Assembly (NCBI GenBank): GCA_964580215.1
Contig: CAZOJT010000028.1
Location: forward strand, 1-34,952
Origin: SM23-73-3 sp964580215
Lineage (GTDB): Bacteria > Zixibacteria > MSB-5A5 > SM1-73
Direction of reading: 5' to 3'
DNA length: 34,952 bases
Shown: one piece after another, positions 24,584 to 33,160 of the stretch
How positions within the stretch are numbered: the stretch's first letter is position 1
Layout of the letters: every line of letters begins with the position of its first letter
Position numbers and translations under genes: made by a program
Notes under the pieces: model-generated
What the model was told of the DNA's origin: nothing
Database searches by the model: none
The model's input: only the letters and a program-made list of their open reading frames with translations

Positions 24584-24871
24584 TTATCCAATCACCTTTG
24601 GTACCTTGAAGAACCCATCTTTTTTCTTGGGAGCATTGGCTAAAGCCTTATCTTGAGGAAGGGAGGGCAAAACCCTATCTTCACGGAAAACATTCTGCAG
24701 AGGGACCACATGTGAGGTTATGGGAATATTTTCCGTGTTCAATTCATTTAGCTGATCAATATATTTTATGACGTTATCCAGCTCCTTTTGAAACTTAATC
24801 TTCTCCTCTTGGGAAAGCTCCAATTTGGCTAAGTTAGCTACATACTCCACGTCTTCTAAGGTTATTGCCAT
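24584..24871 (-). CDS. gatC: Asp-tRNA(Asn)/Glu-tRNA(Gln) amidotransferase subunit C
   Basis: A 95-residue protein, the normal GatC length. It opens MAITLEDVEYVANLAKLEL, the family start, with the conserved middle FQKELDNVIKYIDQLNELNT and the end DKALANAPKKKDGFFKVPKVI. GatC holds GatA and GatB together in the amidotransferase that makes Gln-tRNA or Asn-tRNA by transamidation. gatA and gatB, often next in line, are not in the window: the next gene is kdsB behind a probable terminator, so gatC seems to be transcribed alone. Confidence 0.95.
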   Translation of the reverse strand: MAITLEDVEYVANLAKLELSQEEKIKFQKELDNVIKYIDQLNELNTENIPITSHVVPLQNVFREDRVLPSLPQDKALANAPKKKDGFFKVPKVIG

Positions 24872-24897
24872 ATTTCGATCCCTGACCTTGATTTGAT

Positions 24898-24906
24898 ATT
24901 ATAGCA
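24898..24906 (-). promoter_or_regulatory. Possible extended -10 promoter for gatC
   Basis: Minus strand TGCTATAAT: a perfect TATAAT (24898-24903) with an upstream TG. A TTGACA at 24932-24937 is too far away (28 bases) to pair with it, so it would act as an extended -10 promoter. It lies 27 bases upstream of the gatC ATG. Confidence 0.45.
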
Positions 24907-25144
24907 AAGAAGTAATGGAATTTCTCTCCTCTGTCAAGATAAAAAAAACAGTTATCGTGCGAGAATTTTGCCAAAAGTTCTCAGGATGCAAAGGAGTTGG
25001 TAAGCTGTTATCGCATATGGTAAGAATTTATCTCGCCCCAAGATTTTCCTAAAACCCCCAACTGGTTTTTTTCGGAGCTCCAGGAATGACAATTTCTCTT
25101 CGTGCGCGTATCTGTTACTTGTTGGATCGGGGGTATAAGGAATC

Positions 25145-25272
25145 GTTGAAAAACCCTTTTGGCAGGGCTGAATGCCCTGCCCTATGGATGATAAATAATT
25201 GTCTTCTATAGGGGCGGGAATTTTCGTATGAATGCATACGCATATCCCGCCCTGAAATGTAGCTTTTTCAAC
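25145..25272. repeat. Three-level nested palindrome
   Basis: Outer arms GTTGAAAAA (25145-25153) and TTTTTCAAC (25264-25272). Inside are two hairpins. GGCAGGGC TGAAT GCCCTGCC lies at 25161-25181. GGGCGGGA (25212-25219) / TCCCGCCC (25245-25252) encloses CGTATG AATG CATACG (25225-25240). Folded, it would give a cloverleaf-like shape. Confidence 0.8.
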
Positions 25273-25314
25273 AAACCCTATAACTTCTGTCCGAACATGT
25301 GGTGAGGTTATCTA

Positions 25315-26724
25315 TTACTCCAAAAACGAGGTGACCTCCACGCTTCCCAGCGACTCAAGTGAAGATTTGACGTCATCCGCTTTGCTCACCACCACCAGCT
25401 TGAGATTATCCGGATCTAAATATTTCTGAGCCACCCTCATAACATCCTCTTTAGTCACCGCCTTTATGTTCTTCCGGAAATTCTTGATATAATCTTCACC
25501 CAGATCATAAAGCTCCACATTCAAGATCTGTGTGGCGATCTGCTGGGGAGTCTCGAACTGAAGGGGGAAATATCCGTTGTAAAACGATTTGGTATCCTCC
25601 AGCTCCTTGTCCGTCACCTCCTCTGCCCGTATCCTTTTTATCTGGTCAATGGTGGCACTAATAGCCGCGGCGGTGGAGTCATTCCGGGTGAAGGTGGTAA
25701 CCTCGAATGCCCCTCTTAGCTTATATCGATCAAAGCTAGAGTGGATTCCATAGGTCAGCCCTCTTTTGGCTCTCACCTCCTCCATCAGTCGGGAGGCGAA
25801 TCCTCCACCTCCTAAGATATAATTCATCACCCTCACCGCAAAGTAGTCCGGATTCTTTCTTTCGATGCCCAAATGCCCTACCTTTATGTAGGTCTGGGTT
25901 AAGTCGGGTTTATCTACCAGAAGGATTTGATGACCTTTTATAGGTGGAGGTTCAATGAAGCTGGGCGGAATGACCTTTGCGCCGCTCCACTGTGAGAACT
26001 TTGCTTTAACCTTCTTTATCGCCTCATCACTTTTCACGTCCCCCACCACCGCCAAGATGGCGTTGTTGGGCACATAGTATTTTTTGTGGAAGTTGACAAT
26101 ATCTTCACGAGTTATAGCAATGATGCTCTCCTCGGTTCCTTCGCTGGGCTGACCATAAGGATGATCACCAAACACAAACTCTCTGAATTTCTCCTCTGCC
26201 ACGCTTTCCGGATCGTCCTTCTGTTGCTTTATCCCCGCCAGGGTCTGTTTTACAAGCCTCTCGATCTCCTCCTCCTTGAAGGTGGGATTAAGGATTATAT
26301 CGGAGAGCAAGTCCAGTCCCACATCAAAGTATTTGGCAAGCACTTGGCATGTGCCAAAGGTGGCATCCAAACCAGCCCCACCGCCCCAGCTTCCTCCCAC
26401 AAAATCTATCTCCTCGGCAATTTGAGTGGCACTTCTGGTCTTGGTCCCCTTGCGCAAAAGCCCCGCAGTAAGATTAGCTAATCCTGCTTTGCCAGAGGGA
26501 TCGCAGGCAGAGCCGGATTTTAAAACCAACCGGAAAGCCACCACTGGAAGCTCACGATGCTCGATTATTATCACCTTCAGACCATTATCCAGGGTGGTCT
26601 TCTTGATGGGGGGAAGTTTTATTTCCTGCGCAGTGGCAGTGGTGAGGCTGCCAGAAATTGAAAAAAGAAGAAAAGAAAGAATAAAGAAATAGATCAATTT
26701 GGATTTAAAATTTTTCATCTCCAT
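25315..26724 (-). CDS. M16 family zinc-less peptidase partner subunit
   Basis: A 469-residue exported M16 protein. Signal peptide 1-33 (ends TATAQ). The M16 fold is clear (TTLDNGLKVIIIEHRELP, GDVK, PFxNxx-like regions), but the zinc motif HxxEH is replaced by NLTAG (84-88, in GLANLTAGLLRKGT), so it cannot bind zinc there. It keeps the substrate-binding Arg/Tyr segment SRLMEEVRAKRGLTYGIHSSF in its second half. This is the pattern of heterodimeric M16B proteases: one subunit brings zinc, the other the Arg/Tyr pair. The active partner lies directly upstream, 60 bases away on the same strand. An RBS AAGGAG precedes the ATG at 26724. Confidence 0.9.
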   Translation of the reverse strand: MEMKNFKSKLIYFFILSFLLFSISGSLTTATAQEIKLPPIKKTTLDNGLKVIIIEHRELPVVAFRLVLKSGSACDPSGKAGLANLTAGLLRKGTKTRSATQIAEEIDFVGGSWGGGAGLDATFGTCQVLAKYFDVGLDLLSDIILNPTFKEEEIERLVKQTLAGIKQQKDDPESVAEEKFREFVFGDHPYGQPSEGTEESIIAITREDIVNFHKKYYVPNNAILAVVGDVKSDEAIKKVKAKFSQWSGAKVIPPSFIEPPPIKGHQILLVDKPDLTQTYIKVGHLGIERKNPDYFAVRVMNYILGGGGFASRLMEEVRAKRGLTYGIHSSFDRYKLRGAFEVTTFTRNDSTAAAISATIDQIKRIRAEEVTDKELEDTKSFYNGYFPLQFETPQQIATQILNVELYDLGEDYIKNFRKNIKAVTKEDVMRVAQKYLDPDNLKLVVVSKADDVKSSLESLGSVEVTSFLE

Positions 26725-26784
26725 TTTTCAGCTCCTTTTAAAGCTTTGATATGTTTTCTTTCAACTTGGCGGAACGATTATCAT

Positions 26785-28131
26785 TTATTGAGGGGATGTC
26801 ATCCCTTCCGGCATTTCCGGAACCAGCACCACCACGTTTCTGTTTTTTGAGTCAAAATATGTTTTTACCACCCGCATTATGTCCTCAGCGGTGACTGCCT
26901 GGTATTTGTTTGCCTCATCAAACAACTTAGTGTAGTCTCCCAGTATGGTCTGATAATACCCTATCTCGCTACCTTTGTCGCTTACCGATTGAAGCCCAAA
27001 AATAAACTCAGATTCCAGTTGATTTTTTGCCTTAGCCAGCTCTTTTGGGTCCACCGGCTCCTCCTTGAGTTTATCGATCTGATCGAATAAGGTCTGTTGT
27101 CCCTCCTCGGCGGTATGTCCTGGTTGCATTATGGCAAAGGCGAAGAAAAGACCGGGATCCTCTAAGGTAAAACAATCTCCTCCCACAAATAATGCAGATT
27201 GATCCTGATATACCATCTTTTGATAGAGTCGGGAGCTTTCTCCAGCGAAAAGAATTCGAGCGGCTACGGTGAGAGGATAAATGTCGGGATGACCGAACTC
27301 AGGAATATGATAACCCACCATGAAAGCCGGCATCTGACCTATCTTATGCACATAGGCAATCCTTTCCCCCCTCTGCTCCGGCTCCACAGTCCCTACCTCC
27401 GGGGGTGGTGGTTGGAAAGGGATGTCACCGTAATACTTGTTTATCAGTTTCATTACCTCTTTGGGTTTCACATCTCCTGCCACCACTGCTGTGGCATTGC
27501 TAGGAATATAATACCTCCTATAATGCTCCTTGAGATCGTTTAGAGTGATATTGTCTATGTCGGACATAAAGCCGATGATATGCCAGTGATAAGGATGAGC
27601 TACAAAGGCAGTATTAAGCATTTGCTCAAATAAAGCTCCATAAGGAGAGTTATCCAGCGACATCCTTCTCTCCTCCTTTACCACCTCCCTTTCCGATGAA
27701 AAGGTCTCCTCAGTAGGGATCAGATACTTTAGCCTCTCTGCCTCCAGACTGATTACCAACTCCAGCTTATCGTTGGAAAGTTTCTCCCAGTACATGGTGT
27801 AGTCAAAGGAAGTCCCGGCATTGTCTATACCTCCATTGGCTTGAATGATCCGGGCATGCTCCTCCGGAGCGATGTTTTTTGATCCCTTGAACATCATATG
27901 CTCACACAGATGAGAGATGCCGGTGATACCCGGTCTTTCATTCTTTGATCCCACGTTGAACCACACCTGATAGCTCACCACCGGCGCAGAGTGATCCTCA
28001 GAAATCAAGACGGTCAGACCATTATCCAAAACATGCTTTTCCACCGGAAACTCGATCTGACCCAGGCTGGCTTGGCATAGGAAAGCCAGAAACAGGGTGA
28101 TTAAAAGGGATCGTCTGATGAATTTTAACAT
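26785..28131 (-). CDS. M16 family zinc peptidase, active subunit
   Basis: A 448-residue exported peptidase. Signal peptide 1-24 (ends SLG). The inverted zinc motif is intact: His74, Glu77 and His78 in HLCEH of GISHLCEHMMFKGSKN, with the distal Glu in the EVVKEERR segment (149-156). The second half (PEFGHPDIYPLTVAARILF...SSRLYQKMVYQDQS) lacks the R..Y pair found in the neighbour. Together with the zinc-less subunit encoded downstream it should form a periplasmic or surface-exposed M16B protease that degrades peptides. A GGGAGG RBS precedes the ATG. It follows the SppA-like gene by 199 bases on the same strand. Confidence 0.93.
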   Translation of the reverse strand: MLKFIRRSLLITLFLAFLCQASLGQIEFPVEKHVLDNGLTVLISEDHSAPVVSYQVWFNVGSKNERPGITGISHLCEHMMFKGSKNIAPEEHARIIQANGGIDNAGTSFDYTMYWEKLSNDKLELVISLEAERLKYLIPTEETFSSEREVVKEERRMSLDNSPYGALFEQMLNTAFVAHPYHWHIIGFMSDIDNITLNDLKEHYRRYYIPSNATAVVAGDVKPKEVMKLINKYYGDIPFQPPPPEVGTVEPEQRGERIAYVHKIGQMPAFMVGYHIPEFGHPDIYPLTVAARILFAGESSRLYQKMVYQDQSALFVGGDCFTLEDPGLFFAFAIMQPGHTAEEGQQTLFDQIDKLKEEPVDPKELAKAKNQLESEFIFGLQSVSDKGSEIGYYQTILGDYTKLFDEANKYQAVTAEDIMRVVKTYFDSKNRNVVVLVPEMPEGMTSPQ

Positions 28132-28330
28132 CTCTCCCTCCCGGTTAAAAGATTAAGTTTTTCTTCAAAATATTGGCTGATTGATAACACATTCGCAATT
28201 AAATGAAGTAATATTTTTGTTTTTAGCATCCATGTTAGCCCAATCCATCACATTGGTTCTGGTTGAGGGCACCATGAACCAACGCTTAAACACGTTACCA
28301 AAATCTTTCAGGCAGAATATATGGCATTTC

Positions 28331-30745
28331 TCATTTGATGTCAATCTTATAAGGCATAAGCAGAAGAATTTGATCATCACTGAAGATGTTTTTCTCTTTC
28401 AACTCCTCGATGATCGATTTCAGGTCGGGTGAGGTGGAAAGCATCGTTCCCCAGCCCAACTCGAGGAAAAGCTTCCGCTCAGGATAGGTAACTATCTCCA
28501 CTTCGGCATCTTCAGGCAACCCCGCCTTTTCTTTGGCTATGGCTAATGCCAGATTCAAACCTCCCAGCATATCTACCAGCCCGTTGTCTTTTGCCTGTCT
28601 TCCGGTCCACACCCTTCCCTGTGCGATGGCGTCCACCTCTGCTTCAGACATACCTCTTCCTTCTGCCACCTTGCGGACGAATTCGTTGTAAAATTCATCA
28701 ATTTGTCTCTTGACCAACTCCCTTTCCTCATCGCTAAATTCCCGCGTGGTGGTAAAAATATCAGCATGTTTTCCTCTCTTGGCCGTCTCGATGGAAAAAC
28801 CAATTTTTTCATATAGTCCCTCCAGGCTTACCTTTCCGGAGATTACCCCGATGGAACCGGTGTATGTGCCGGGCATGGAAACGATGGTGTCGGCGGCACA
28901 GGAGATCCAGTATCCGCCTGATCCAGCCACATCCGACATGGAGACGATGAAAGGTTTTTTCCCTTTGGTTCGTATAATTTCCCTTAAGATCACATCTGAT
29001 GCTATTCCCTCGCCTCCCGGGCTGTCCACCCGAAAGACTATGGCTTTTACTCTTTTGTCTTCTCGCGCCCTTTTTATGGCTTGAGAGATGGTCTCGGAAC
29101 CCATCACGTCTCCCCAAAGAAAATCCCTGCCGTTTTTGCCGGAGGTGATAGTGCCGGTGGCAAAAATGATCGCGATCTTGGGTGGGATAGCCCAGCTATA
29201 TTTATAGTAGCGGCGTTCTCCGTAGACTTGGTGAGCCAACCTTATCGGTTTCGTGCCGGTCTCCTCCTTGATCAAATCATCTATCTGATCGTAAAATAAG
29301 AGAGTGTCGACCAAATTTGCCTTCCAAGCCTCTGAGGCGGTGAAAGGACCTTGATCAATTTTGGATTTGGTCTCCTCCTGAGTCCAACCTCTACTTTCAG
29401 CTATCTGTCTGGTTATTTGATCATAAAAGTCATCTAAAAGGGAATTAACCACCTCCCGGTGAGCCGGGGACATGCTCTCGCGGGTAACCAGATCCGAGGC
29501 GCTTTTGTAGTCACCGATGTGTTCTAAATCGGCGACGATCCCAAGCTTATCTAAAGTTCCCTTTATGAAGGTAACCTGCGCCGCAAGTCCGGTTAGCATA
29601 AGATATCCAGTGGGCAACAGCACGATTTTGTCTGCTGCGCTCGCCAAATAATACTCCTTGTTTCCACCCATTTCCATAAAGGCAATCACGCTCTTTCCAC
29701 TTTGTTTAAAATCCAGGATCGCCTCCCTGATCTCCTGAGTTTTTGCCAGCCCCATATCAAAAGAATCGATGCGGAGCAATATCCCCTTGATTGTCTTATC
29801 GTCTTTTGCCCTGCCAATATCTGCGATCAAATCCATTAGCGTGGGCTTCTTTTTCCCGAAGATGCCCACCCGGGTGTTCTCCTCCACGATCTTGCCGGAA
29901 AGCTTGACTTCTAAGAAATTATCCTTTCTTTCCAGCAGTGTGCGGTATTTATCATGTGAAAGAGTGGCGTATACCACCCCCTGGTTGTAATCATAGTCTT
30001 TTGTGACGGAGCTATACGATCCCACTCCCGAATTGGGCAGATTAATCTTCCCCCCTAAGCCAAAATTACCATCGTCATCTATGTCCCCGAAAAAGATGAA
30101 ACCGTCCAAGGGTTCGGTCTCCGCTCTGAATCTGGTGGGGGCATCTTTCAACTTCTCGTTTTGAGCAAAAGAAGCATCCACGGATAGAGTCAGCCTGTCA
30201 CCTATGGGTCTTATTGCCAGACCAAAATCATAGGAGATTTCGGTCCTCTCTCCGCAAAATCGGGGACGATTGAGATCTTTTGCCATTGCTCCCAAAGAGA
30301 GAAATTCGAAAGGTCGGGCAAGCAGCCCCAGCTTCCAGGACTTGAGCTTATCATAGTCTTTATGCCTTGATCCAAACCAGCTGTAACTCGTGCCCCAAAA
30401 GAGACCATCCCCAAGTTCCCCTCCGTGGGACAAGGTATACTTTCTATAAGTCTGGGAGGTGATATTTCCCAGCCACTCCACCGAGAAACCTAATCCCCCG
30501 GCACAAAGAAACCAGGCGTTGTCTCCTTCAAAACTGGAGTCAGAAAATGTGTGAAAGAAGCCGGTCTGAAAACCTCTCCCCAACCCCAAACCTGCGGGGT
30601 TGAACTTTATTGCGGAAATATCGTCTGAGGTTGCCACAGAATTGTAAGGAAGAACAAAACTCTCCGTGGGTGACTCATAGCAGAATCCTAAAGGTACAAA
30701 AAGGAGAGCCAAAATAATACCTGCAAGAAAGGTAACCTTTCTCAT
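28331..30745 (-). CDS. SppA-type signal peptide peptidase fused to an N-terminal beta-barrel-like domain
   Basis: An 804-residue protein. Residues 1-22 are a cleavable signal peptide. Residues 25-260 look like an outer-membrane beta-barrel domain: alternating aromatic strands and the motif DDISAIKFNPAGLGLG, common in PorV/FadL-like barrels. Residues 275-780 are a double SppA module (67K type): the general-base Lys414 (GDYKSASD) in the first half and the nucleophile Ser609 (DVAGSGGYW) in the second, as in E. coli SppA. Both catalytic residues are present. Classical SppA is anchored in the inner membrane by one helix; here that helix is replaced by a signal peptide and barrel, so periplasmic or outer-membrane action is inferred. 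GGGAGG precedes the ATG by six bases. It heads a run of three protease genes on this strand. Confidence 0.85.
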   Translation of the reverse strand: MRKVTFLAGIILALLFVPLGFCYESPTESFVLPYNSVATSDDISAIKFNPAGLGLGRGFQTGFFHTFSDSSFEGDNAWFLCAGGLGFSVEWLGNITSQTYRKYTLSHGGELGDGLFWGTSYSWFGSRHKDYDKLKSWKLGLLARPFEFLSLGAMAKDLNRPRFCGERTEISYDFGLAIRPIGDRLTLSVDASFAQNEKLKDAPTRFRAETEPLDGFIFFGDIDDDGNFGLGGKINLPNSGVGSYSSVTKDYDYNQGVVYATLSHDKYRTLLERKDNFLEVKLSGKIVEENTRVGIFGKKKPTLMDLIADIGRAKDDKTIKGILLRIDSFDMGLAKTQEIREAILDFKQSGKSVIAFMEMGGNKEYYLASAADKIVLLPTGYLMLTGLAAQVTFIKGTLDKLGIVADLEHIGDYKSASDLVTRESMSPAHREVVNSLLDDFYDQITRQIAESRGWTQEETKSKIDQGPFTASEAWKANLVDTLLFYDQIDDLIKEETGTKPIRLAHQVYGERRYYKYSWAIPPKIAIIFATGTITSGKNGRDFLWGDVMGSETISQAIKRAREDKRVKAIVFRVDSPGGEGIASDVILREIIRTKGKKPFIVSMSDVAGSGGYWISCAADTIVSMPGTYTGSIGVISGKVSLEGLYEKIGFSIETAKRGKHADIFTTTREFSDEERELVKRQIDEFYNEFVRKVAEGRGMSEAEVDAIAQGRVWTGRQAKDNGLVDMLGGLNLALAIAKEKAGLPEDAEVEIVTYPERKLFLELGWGTMLSTSPDLKSIIEELKEKNIFSDDQILLLMPYKIDIK

Positions 30746-31191
30746 CTTAAACCTCCCGGTAAGAACAAAGTTTAATAGCTTTGTAACTTTGGAAAAACTT
30801 TTTCATCCCATGGATGTTCGCAGAATCTCATAACCAATATTTTTGTGTGAGGTATTTGAAAAAAGATCGTATGAATGCTTCGCGCTGATTGAAAAAGAGA
30901 ATTTGGAGTGTTCACCTTTAAGTGAACCCTTAAAAGTTCATTGTTCTTAAAGAGCTTCAGGTCCCGCCAAAGGCGGGACACTCCAGCAAAACCTTTTCCA
31001 TTTGGCTTTTTCAGACTTTCCTGTGCCTATAGATTTTTGGAGAATACCTCTATCCCCTTCAGGGTGAACCCTTCTCCCCCACCTCTGGCGGGATTTTCAA
31101 CCACCGCCTTTGGCGAGGTTTTCAACATGAAATGGAGAGGAGGAACACGGAGACCCGTCAGGAAAAGAGGGAGAGGTAAACATCAGGTAAA
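30746..31191. other. Intergenic region between sppA-like and DUF4097 genes, 446 bases
   Basis: Contains an ACAAAG...CTTTGT dyad near 30765-30785 just upstream of the SppA-like gene, the nested repeat at 30905-30984, and a direct repeat of TGGCG..TTTTCAAC at about 31087-31125. Nothing coding was recognised. Confidence 0.55.
30905..30984. repeat. Nested palindrome with two inner hairpins
   Basis: Outer arms GGAGTGT (30905-30911) and ACACTCC (30978-30984). Inner hairpins GTTCAC CTTTAA GTGAAC (30910-30927) and GTCCCGCC AAA GGCGGGAC (30961-30979). Confidence 0.75.
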
Positions 31192-32241
31192 TTACCTTCC
31201 CTCCACAAGGATTTTTCCAATACCTTTTATCTCCAACTCAATCTCAGAGTCCCCGTCGCCTGAGATTCCCTCCAGTCTGGTTTTCTCTAACACCAGCGGT
31301 TTGATCAAAATCCTGTTGGTATGTATCTTTCCGCCGCGGCCCACAGTAAGTATCAATCGGGCGGAGAGATTTCTGGGAGCCTCCACATTAATGTTGCCAT
31401 AGGTATTCTTCACATAAAGCTCACAATCCTTTATGTCTTCTAATTCCAAGTCGATTTTTGAATATACTGTTTTGATCTCATTTGTTCCACCAAGAAGGGT
31501 TATGTCGGAGGCATGGATGGGGCTGTAAACGGTGGTTGCCTCCAGTTGTCCGGTAAAATTTTCCACTTCGATTTTGCCATAAGTGGTTTTAAGAAAAGCT
31601 TTGCCATCTTTGGTATTTATATCCTTGACAAAGATGGAATTATAGGTAGTTTCGATATCCAGATCACCTTCTATGTCCTTCACCTCCACCTGATTATAAG
31701 TTCCGCTGATGTCGGTCTCCTCGGAAACGTCCTCAAGCTGGATGTCTCCATACCTGTTCTTAATATATACCTTTTTGAGCGGACCTGAAATATCTAAGTC
31801 AAAACCCGAGGTCTTGGTCTCCACCACCATATCCGGAGGGATGTATATGTCCAGAGTCACTCCTATTCCGTAGTTTGTTCCCTCCCAGAGGGCGCCACGG
31901 GGAGTGATCAGCTTTAGAGTAACCACCTCCGCCTCCCTTTCCAGATATATCTCCACCAGCTCAGTAAACTCTTTTGCCATCTTACGATTTTTAGCTCTTG
32001 CCCAGCATTCGAACTCCACCAGACAGACGTCTTCATCCCCAACCTGCAGGTTTATCCCTCCTCCTATGTTACGCGGAGCGGTTATGTGAAATTCCACCAC
32101 CCCTTTTCCGGAAACCTTAGCCTGAGAGGTCCGTGTGTATCGCTCAAAAGCAAATGCAATATCCGAGAAAATGAAGAGTGTAAGCAGAAAGAAGCTGGCT
32201 ACATAAAAACACCACAAAGTTTGAAGTTTTTTTCTCAACAT
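31192..32241 (-). CDS. DUF4097-type beta-helix (putative adhesin) protein, exported
   Basis: A 349-residue exported protein. A basic start and a hydrophobic stretch (12-31, ending AFA) form the signal peptide. From about residue 130 the sequence repeats a roughly 20-residue beta-strand unit with the pattern TxYGxIxVEDIxGxLxIxTxYxxI (for example NRYGDIQLEDV, GTYNQVEVKDI, TTYNSIFVKDI, TTYGKIEVENF, NTYGNINVEA), typical of DUF4097 right-handed beta-helix proteins. These are called putative adhesins, but a function is rarely shown. GAGGGATC before the ATG may be the RBS. It stands alone between repeat-filled gaps. Confidence 0.75.
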   Translation of the reverse strand: MLRKKLQTLWCFYVASFFLLTLFIFSDIAFAFERYTRTSQAKVSGKGVVEFHITAPRNIGGGINLQVGDEDVCLVEFECWARAKNRKMAKEFTELVEIYLEREAEVVTLKLITPRGALWEGTNYGIGVTLDIYIPPDMVVETKTSGFDLDISGPLKKVYIKNRYGDIQLEDVSEETDISGTYNQVEVKDIEGDLDIETTYNSIFVKDINTKDGKAFLKTTYGKIEVENFTGQLEATTVYSPIHASDITLLGGTNEIKTVYSKIDLELEDIKDCELYVKNTYGNINVEAPRNLSARLILTVGRGGKIHTNRILIKPLVLEKTRLEGISGDGDSEIELEIKGIGKILVEGR

Positions 32242-32355
32242 GATCCCTCGGGTTAAAAAAATCTTTTATGTCTCTCAATTGTTCATACGATTATGATCGT
32301 CTCGGAGTTTCGGAAAGTTTTCGTCGGCGTTGGTTTGGGGTGCACTCCCTGACGA

Positions 32356-32472
32356 GCCGACGCCCAGACGGGGGCGTCGGCCCTCCTGTCTGGGGGTCTC
32401 CGTCACCCTGAACCAGATTAGTTGCGGGTATGGGCTTGACCTGAGGACTCAGGACGAAGGGTACCCCGCAAC
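32356..32472. repeat. Palindromes between DUF4097 and DedA genes, with a GTC-ACCCT-GA copy
   Basis: GCCGACGCCC AGACG (G)GGGCGTCGGC forms a hairpin at 32356-32381. GTC-ACCCT-GA (32402-32411) and GA-AGGGT-A (32456-32463) form the complementary ends of a family member. GTTGCGGGTA (32421-32430) pairs with TACCCCGCAAC (32462-32472) with one extra base. Confidence 0.7.
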
Positions 32473-32485
32473 AACAACGAGCATT

Positions 32486-33076
32486 TCATCCTTTAGCTTG
32501 TTCTTTCATTTGATTGATCTTTTTGCACCGTTTTTTGTTCCACACTCTTCGAAGCAGCCAGGCTCCCAGCCCGACAGTGATGATGAATAAGACAACCACC
32601 TTCTCATAATGCTTGATCTGTCCTATCAAAGCTTCCAGGCTTGCGCCGAACATATAGCCTAAACTGCCGATAAGAATAGCCCAGATCATACAGGAGAGAA
32701 AATTAAAGGGTAAATATTTTCTTCTCCTCATCTTCATCAATCCCAGAGTGGCGGCTGCGGCTAATCTAAAACCGTAAAGGTATCGGGTGATAAAAATTGC
32801 CCAGATGCCATATTTGTCAAACAGGGTTTTGACTTTGGGATAATACTTCTTTGCTACAGGGAACTTCGAGATTATTCCTTCACCTTTGTTCCTCCCCAAA
32901 AAATATATTGTCACATCCGCTGTATATGTTCCTGCCAGGGCAATCATCATAACCAGATTAAGATTCAAGTAGCCCCTTCTGGCTAAAAATCCAGCCGCTA
33001 TCAGAACCGATTCTCCTTCTAAAAGAGAACCCAAGAACAATGCCGGATATCCAAAATTTATGATAAGATCGCGCAT
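32486..33076 (-). CDS. DedA/VTT family membrane protein
   Basis: A 196-residue integral membrane protein. It opens FGYPALFLGSLLEGESVLIAAGFLARRG, the DedA/SNARE-associated start with the conserved acidic residue in a re-entrant loop. The middle has the family's conserved segment FDKYGIWAIFITRYLYGFRLAAAATLGLMKM with its essential arginines, followed by two hydrophobic helices and a basic tail (RRVWNKKRCKK). DedA proteins act in the inner membrane; lipid or undecaprenyl-phosphate flipping and proton-dependent homeostasis are attributed to the family. The specific substrate is not evident. It follows the site-2 protease gene by 84 bases on the same strand and may be co-transcribed. Confidence 0.87.
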   Translation of the reverse strand: MRDLIINFGYPALFLGSLLEGESVLIAAGFLARRGYLNLNLVMMIALAGTYTADVTIYFLGRNKGEGIISKFPVAKKYYPKVKTLFDKYGIWAIFITRYLYGFRLAAAATLGLMKMRRRKYLPFNFLSCMIWAILIGSLGYMFGASLEALIGQIKHYEKVVVLFIITVGLGAWLLRRVWNKKRCKKINQMKEQAKG

Positions 33077-33160
33077 AAAGTTATCCTCTGAAATTTACCA
33101 AAGATTTCAAAGCAAAAGCTCCTTGAACTTTCGGCAAGGCATCTTTAGTTCGGATAAGTC

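Larger units (their letters stand above)
24872..25314. other. Intergenic region between M16 and gatC genes, 443 bases
   Basis: Holds the gatC promoter candidate (24898-24906) at its left end and a three-level palindrome (25145-25272) at its right. The stretch 24940-25140 shows no gene and no clear signal. Confidence 0.6.

Noticed and set aside
28165..28380. 71-codon minus-strand frame between the SppA-like and M16 genes
   Set aside because: Overlaps the end of the SppA-like gene in another frame, has no recognisable motif and no RBS.
30941..31402. 153-codon plus-strand frame over the 30905-31191 repeats
   Set aside because: Translates palindromic repeat DNA and runs into the antisense of the DUF4097 gene; no motif.
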